Source: Glandiceps talaboti
Lineage: Eukaryota > Hemichordata > Enteropneusta > Spengelidae
NCBI RefSeq assembly: GCF_964340395.1
Contig: NC_135568.1
Span: 4,933,079-4,968,078 of the forward strand
DNA length: 35,000 bases
Direction of reading: 5' to 3'
Shown: positions 30,718 to 35,000 of the stretch, piece by piece
Layout: the number at the start of each line of letters is the position of its first letter
Numbering within the stretch: position 1 is the first letter of the stretch
Program-made: the position numbers and the translations under genes
The notes under the pieces: generated by a model
Told to the model about the DNA's origin: nothing
Database searches by the model: none
What the model saw: the letters and a program-made list of their open reading frames with translations, nothing else

Positions 30718-33700
30718 GTGAGTATTATTACAATTTTATCGTTGTTTTAAAAGACTTTGGCTTGGTGAAACACAACTACTAAAGAACACGAATATATGTA
30801 AACGACCAACGTATTTTTACGCTCTATTAACCATTCTATGAATGTATTGATTTGACATTTGATTTTCAATTGTTGTGACACCAATGAAGGCCGCCAAGAA
30901 AATAAAACTTTATGTTTATACAGTCATTCTCCAAGCCTTCGCGATAATGGTGGGAGGGGGTGGGTGTCCTTTCAGAAAAAAATAGTTCAATATTGCCAAA
31001 ATAATCAATTAGTGACAATGTAATACTAACGTATCCAGGAATCTGCTTTCCTTTTCAACTTCAGATTTGTTTGGTGGTCTGAGTTTAAACATAGCACCCC
31101 GGGCTCCCCCCCCCCCCCCACTTCGGGAGTACTGTCAAAATTGCCATCAAAATTTTACTTACAAATCGAAGACAGCTTGTAGTTTGTGTGTTTGTCTGTA
31201 TGATTATTCAGACCACAATATGCTATTTGTTTAAAAATTCACAATACTGTTACATTTTTTTTGGTACTTTTATTTACATATGTAATTTCCACACTAATAC
31301 CATTCAATCACATTTATTTTCCATTGTCTAGGTGCAATGTATTTGCACTGTATTAATAGTTTAAAAAGAAACAAGTGACAACATACATTTCAAGCAGTGT
31401 AAGTTGCCAATTTGACGTACATACCACTGATGCATGTAGTAACTTCTCGTTTATACCTCAGACAATTGAAAGAAGTAGTTGTCTGAGCATTTATACCCAC
31501 CAAGATTGATAGTTCTAATCCCCTATCATGGGGTCAACCCTAGACTGTAAGATACAGTCATTTTGTTCAGCCTCATCAGGTTTCTTAACGTGAGTGCTGG
31601 CTGATAGCATGAAGCAATGTCATATCTTACAGTCTAGGTGAAGCCATGAAAATCCAGCTTCTATCATTTTGATCCACAACAATTTGTTTTTGTCATTCAC
31701 TAGAGGACATACTGATTTCAAATAAAAAAAAAATACATGTATTTCACAGACTACGTATGGATATGAGAATTTAGGAAAATGCAAAAAATAATGTGATAAT
31801 TGATTTCATATATCTTACTTTATAAGGCAAAAATGATCAATATAATCTTTGTTAACTTTTCTGTTTACATGTAGTTCACATCAGCATACCAAGCAACTGT
31901 AGGAGTTGACTATGGCTTCAAGATTCAAGAAGTTCTTGGAAATGATAGTAAGTGATATATACTTTCTAAGTTTTAGATTTTTTTCTGGAGACCTCAAAAC
32001 AGAAGTAGGTTTCAACCCATTATTACTTCAAAATGATGGAGGTGATCAGATTTTGTAAAAAAAAAAAAGTCCAAAGTCATGAGCAAATTCCATGCAACTG
32101 TAAGGGATGGTCGCATAATGTCGCATAAGCTAAACAAACAAACAAACATAGTTCATTTAGGTCAAAACCCCCTCCCCCTCCCCCTAAATGAACATTCATA
32201 AGTGTGACATCAAACATATATTATGTGATGTAAACTATGGTGAATACTGTCGCGGTCACACTGCTAAGATTAATGTAATGTAAAAACACAATAGTAAACA
32301 CATCAAATACAACCAGAAACCCAGCACCATATCTTACATTAGAAGTAAATTTTTATCAACTTGTCAACATCTCAGTAGTAAATACAAAAGCTGTTATTAA
32401 GGAGTGAAATTTTTCTGTTGAAATTTGGTTAGAAGTGCGAAAATGAAGTTCAGCAATCACATTGATGCCATACCTTCTACCACCATTTTTTCAATTATTA
32501 GTGACCCCCCCCCCCTCTTTCTGCATGCATGTACACACATATCAAGGTGTAATGTTATTCCAGAAATGAACTCTTGAAACCATACATGTAGTTGCATAAT
32601 TTACCAGATCTGTCAATAATAACCAGTCTGGTGTACAGGGTACCCACTCTGAGAGGTCAAAGGTTAACCCAACACATAACAATGAATAGACAAGGTAAAC
32701 CATAGTAATCCTTTGTAATCCCAGTAGTGGTTACCATGATGGACGAAAATTTTATGAATAGCTTTCTGCCGATCCCAATTTACATAGTGCTAAAAGTATG
32801 TGTTTTGAGATAACATATTGGTTGCACTCTTGTCTTTGTTGAAAAATATTCTTTTTTTTAAGGATTTACAAAGAATAGTTTATTTTTTTTCAATTAAATT
32901 GGAGCGGATGATAGAGTAGAGCAGTGTATATTGGAAACAGAAAATGGTTCATTGTTATATTTTTTACTTTTAAAGTGTAGATTTTTCAGTTGAAACTTTT
33001 TTCTTGTTATTTACAATAAAAGGGGTTCATTCTTGTGTTATGTGACATTTTGAATATTGAAAGTTTTTTTCTCTAATTTCTTTTTTACAGTAAGAGTACA
33101 TTTATGGGATTTGTCAGGTCATCCAGACTACATTGACGTCAGATCTGAACTCTATAACGACACTCAGGCTTGTTTCTTAGTGTATGATGTGACCAACTTA
33201 GCTTCCTTTGAACAATTAGACTTATGGATGAAAGAACTCACTAAATGGGGTGCCAGCAATGCTTATATAGTGGTGGTAGCTAATAAAGTAAGTATTAGAT
33301 CCAGAAACATAACGTTTAATAAGTTGATGAAAGTGACTATTAAAATAAAAAACAGATCATACTGTATTCCATATTTCCATGGTCACTGAAACTGGGTATT
33401 CCAACTTTTCCCTGACGTATTACAATCAGCTATGTCAAATTTTCCTGTACTTATTTATTTATTTATTTTTTTATTTATTTATTGCATCCCTTTTATATCT
33501 GGGGCTCACTAAGCATGTTAGGAGCAGCACTAGTAGTAAAATTAATACATTTCTAAAAATTAGAGAAAATATGACTACTAAATCCGGTACAGAAACAAAA
33601 CAAAAAAACCCAAAGGTATAAACTGGGGAAGAAGAAACAAAAAACAAAAAGAACATATTGCTTTGGGATATTTCATCCTTTCCTGTATGGATTGGAACCT

Positions 33701-34244
33701 TATATTCCAACTTATCCGGGACATTTTACATCCAGATATGCAAACTTTTCCCATGTGTATTGCAATGAGATGTTCCAACTATTCCTGTACGTAGTACAAT
33801 CAGATATTTCGAACTCTTCTCTTGACATAGGAATCAAAATTGTAGATGTAGTAAACAAAAACATAAGATCTTGCTAAAAACAAAGTCTGTCTGTCTGTCT
33901 GTCTGTCTGTTAGTTGTGTAATTCAAATGCTGTCGCTATAAATAAATGCTTAAATAAGAAGTTGGTTACAATATGTACGAGAAAGTTAAAATATTCAGGA
34001 AGAGGACTGAACTTATTGACTTGATTGCACATGATTTTTAAAATTGGTATTAATTCTAAGATGCACAGCACACCATAGATGTGTCTGTCTGTGTTGCCAA
34101 ACAGTTAAATGTTGTAAGACATGATAAAGAAAGGAGTGTAGTACCAATTCATTTGTCTTTTTAAACTTTTCAGGTTGACTTGACATCAAAGAGAATTGTA
34201 AGTTCTGAGGATGGAAAGAAATGGGCTGCTTTGCATAAACTCAA
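30583..34244 (+). CDS. Rab-like GTPase of DNAJC27/RBJ type, first four exons; 3' end outside window
   Basis: Exons 30583-30717, 31875-31947, 33091-33287 and 34174-34244 join in phase to 158 residues plus two bases. G-domain motifs visible: P-loop GSIGVGKT (28-35), switch I Thr in ATVGVDYG (T53), switch II WDLSGHP (75-81) and NKVD (134-137). The block GHPDYIDVRSELYNDTQ followed by FLVYDV is characteristic of DNAJC27. Position 80, the catalytic Gln of ordinary Rabs, is His, as in DNAJC27, so intrinsic hydrolysis is probably low. The loop before NKVD is shorter than in the human protein, so a diverged paralogue is possible. In DNAJC27 a C-terminal J domain follows the G domain; those exons are beyond 35000 and cannot be confirmed. 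The start is supported by an in-frame TGA five codons upstream and a G at -3 and +4. The gene is divergent from DNAJC22. Confidence 0.85.
31539..31638. mobile_element. 100-bp MITE-like element with perfect 16-bp ends
   Basis: CCTAGACTGTAAGATA (31539-31554) is perfectly inverted at 31623-31638. Located in intron 1 of the DNAJC27-like gene; no coding capacity. Confidence 0.75.
31875..31947 (+). CDS. DNAJC27-like exon 2: switch I
   Basis: 24 codons plus one base: FTSAYQATVGVDYGFKIQEV then LGND. Contains the switch I Thr and the effector-loop G-D-Y-G of the RBJ family. Acceptor CATGTAG at 31868-31874, donor GTAAGT at 31948. Confidence 0.85.
32151..32193. mobile_element. Fragment related to the 6256-6409 MITE, terminal part
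   Basis: GTTCATTTAGG at the left and CCCCTAAATGAAC at the right enclose a C-rich middle, matching the outer ends of the 6.3-kb element with its interior deleted. Confidence 0.6.
32426..32470. mobile_element. Fragment related to the 6256-6409 MITE, inner arm
   Basis: TGGTTAGAAGTGCGAAAATG followed by AAGTTCAGCAAT and CATTGATGCCA matches 6341-6393 of the foldback element. Together with the fragment at 32151 it may be a rearranged copy. Confidence 0.65.
32654..32666 (+). promoter_or_regulatory. DR1-like nuclear-receptor motif
   Basis: AGGTCAAAGGTTA, identical to the motif at 17345, in intron 2 of the DNAJC27-like gene. Confidence 0.25.
33091..33287 (+). CDS. DNAJC27-like exon 3: switch II to start of NKxD
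   Basis: Two bases complete Ile70, then 65 codons. Contains WDLSGHPDYIDVRSELYNDT, FLVYDVTNLASFEQL and VVVANK. Acceptor TTTACAG, donor GTAAGT at 33288. This is the most diagnostic exon of the gene. Confidence 0.92.
33395..33830 (+). repeat. Degenerate ~50-bp repeat interrupted by (TTTA)n
   Basis: ATTCCAACTTTTCC, TGTACGTATTACAATCAG and GATAT(T/G) boxes recur near 33398, 33705, 33745 and 33775. A (TATT)n tract (33449-33482) and an A-rich segment interrupt the array. Confidence 0.6.
33885..33910 (+). repeat. (GTCT)n microsatellite
   Basis: Six and a half GTCT units. Confidence 0.9.
34174..34244 (+). CDS. DNAJC27-like exon 4: NKVD completion
   Basis: 23 codons plus two bases: VDLTSKRIVSSEDGKKWAAL then HKL. 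Completes the guanine-specificity motif NKVD and enters the helix before the G5 motif. Acceptor TTTCAG at 34168-34173, donor GTAAGG at 34245. The next exon is beyond the window. Confidence 0.85.
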
Positions 34245-34804
34245 GTAAGGATACTAAGTGAATGGCTTGCTGGATAGAATAAGGGATTTTAAAAAATCAT
34301 TGTGTCCCAGAAATGGGAATGAAAAGGAAGTTAAAATTTTGTGTGATCGTCTATTTGCAGAGTTCTTCAAACAGACTGGGGGAAATTTGTCAGACAATGA
34401 ATAGCTATCAAGTTGTTAATTATTTTCTCTGGCCTTCAAGAAAACATCACTACACTACAATGACATCACATTCAAATTATCCAATATTTTCCCCGTTTTC
34501 TCACAAAATTTATTACATTACTCCACAATAGTATCCTGTTGAGGGCAGTACCAGTGTAGTGCCCTTAGAGGGAGTACTTAGTTGAGGTAATTTTATTGTG
34601 AACTTTGACCCAGGTTAGTCATCTTCTTCCAGTTTAGTTAGTCTGTTATCGTTTGCAACTTGTCTGGTCATGTTTAAATTGCCTTCATTCAGCCAGAAAA
34701 TATGCATAACATATGAATTTTGTCATTACATGTCTTTGACTTGTGACAAGGCCCCTCACTCGTATTTTCCTCACTTGAACAAAGAAAGATATTTGGATGT
34801 TATT

Positions 34805-35000
34805 CCCAATATATTTCTTCATTCAGCCAAGGCTAATACAAGTGACCTATGGGACCTTCTCACTATGGGTCGTTAGACGAGTAGTGACAACCCTTAGGTC
34901 ACAAGTATTTTGTGGCTGACTAAAGTAAAATATTGGGAAATGATTTAATTATACCTCCTCAAGCATAATTTATGAAAAATCGGGAAAAGTAATGGGGATT
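34805..35000. mobile_element. Foldback MITE, copy 2 of the 18693 family, running to the window edge
   Basis: CCCAATATATTTCTTCATTC then AGCCAAGG, CAAGTGACCTA and mirrored TAGGTCACAAGTATTTT, ending TATTGGG at 34937. Blocks and order match 18693-18788. The flank GGGAAAAGTAATGGGGATT at 34982-35000 matches the flank of copy 1, so the element continues past the hairpin. Confidence 0.75.

Noticed and set aside
33379-33621. 80-codon frame after DNAJC27-like exon 3
   Set aside because: Translates a (TTTA)n tract and A-rich intron sequence.

Overview
The window looks like nuclear DNA from an invertebrate animal. It is AT-rich, its genes are split by GT-AG introns, and it carries many microsatellites, poly-G tracts and short foldback (MITE-like) elements. 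The proteins resemble those of marine bilaterians (non-vertebrate deuterostome or lophotrochozoan). I cannot name the species from sequence alone.

Three protein-coding genes can be assembled exon by exon with consistent phase. (1) Positions 3644-15123, + strand: nine exons of a front-end fatty acyl desaturase (FADS1/FADS2 family) with all three histidine boxes and a natural stop. The N-terminal cytochrome b5 part must lie upstream of the window. (2) Positions 25988-30041, - strand: a complete three-exon DNAJC22 (Wurst-type) membrane J-protein of 356 residues. (3) From 30583 to the window edge, + strand: the first four exons of a Rab-like GTPase of the DNAJC27/RBJ type. Genes 2 and 3 are head to head, with 541 bp between their start codons, so they probably share a bidirectional promoter.

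Region by region: 1-3643 is upstream intron or flank of the desaturase, with a degenerate minisatellite rich in ATTTGCAT octamers. 3644-15123 is the desaturase gene. Its introns hold a 54-bp minisatellite, a 0.7-kb pentanucleotide tract, (CA)n and (TATG)n tracts, several perfect composite nuclear-receptor motifs, and a 1.9-kb foldback transposon with identical 47-bp ends built on a 20-bp palindrome. 15124-25987 is about 10.9 kb in which I see no gene: TTAA-flanked and other MITEs, a large microsatellite block, degenerate tandem repeats and CTCF-like motifs. 25988-30041 is DNAJC22, with a 47-bp minisatellite in intron 2. 30042-30582 is the shared promoter interval. 30583-35000 is the DNAJC27-like gene, whose last intron in the window contains a second copy of a MITE also seen at 18.7 kb.

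No pathway obviously links the desaturase to the J-protein genes. I found no RNA gene, CRISPR array or autonomous transposase. The most notable signals are the young palindromic foldback element, the cluster of perfect nuclear-receptor-type sites in the lipid-desaturase introns, the divergent J-protein gene pair, and CTCF-like sites around the 3' side of the desaturase.
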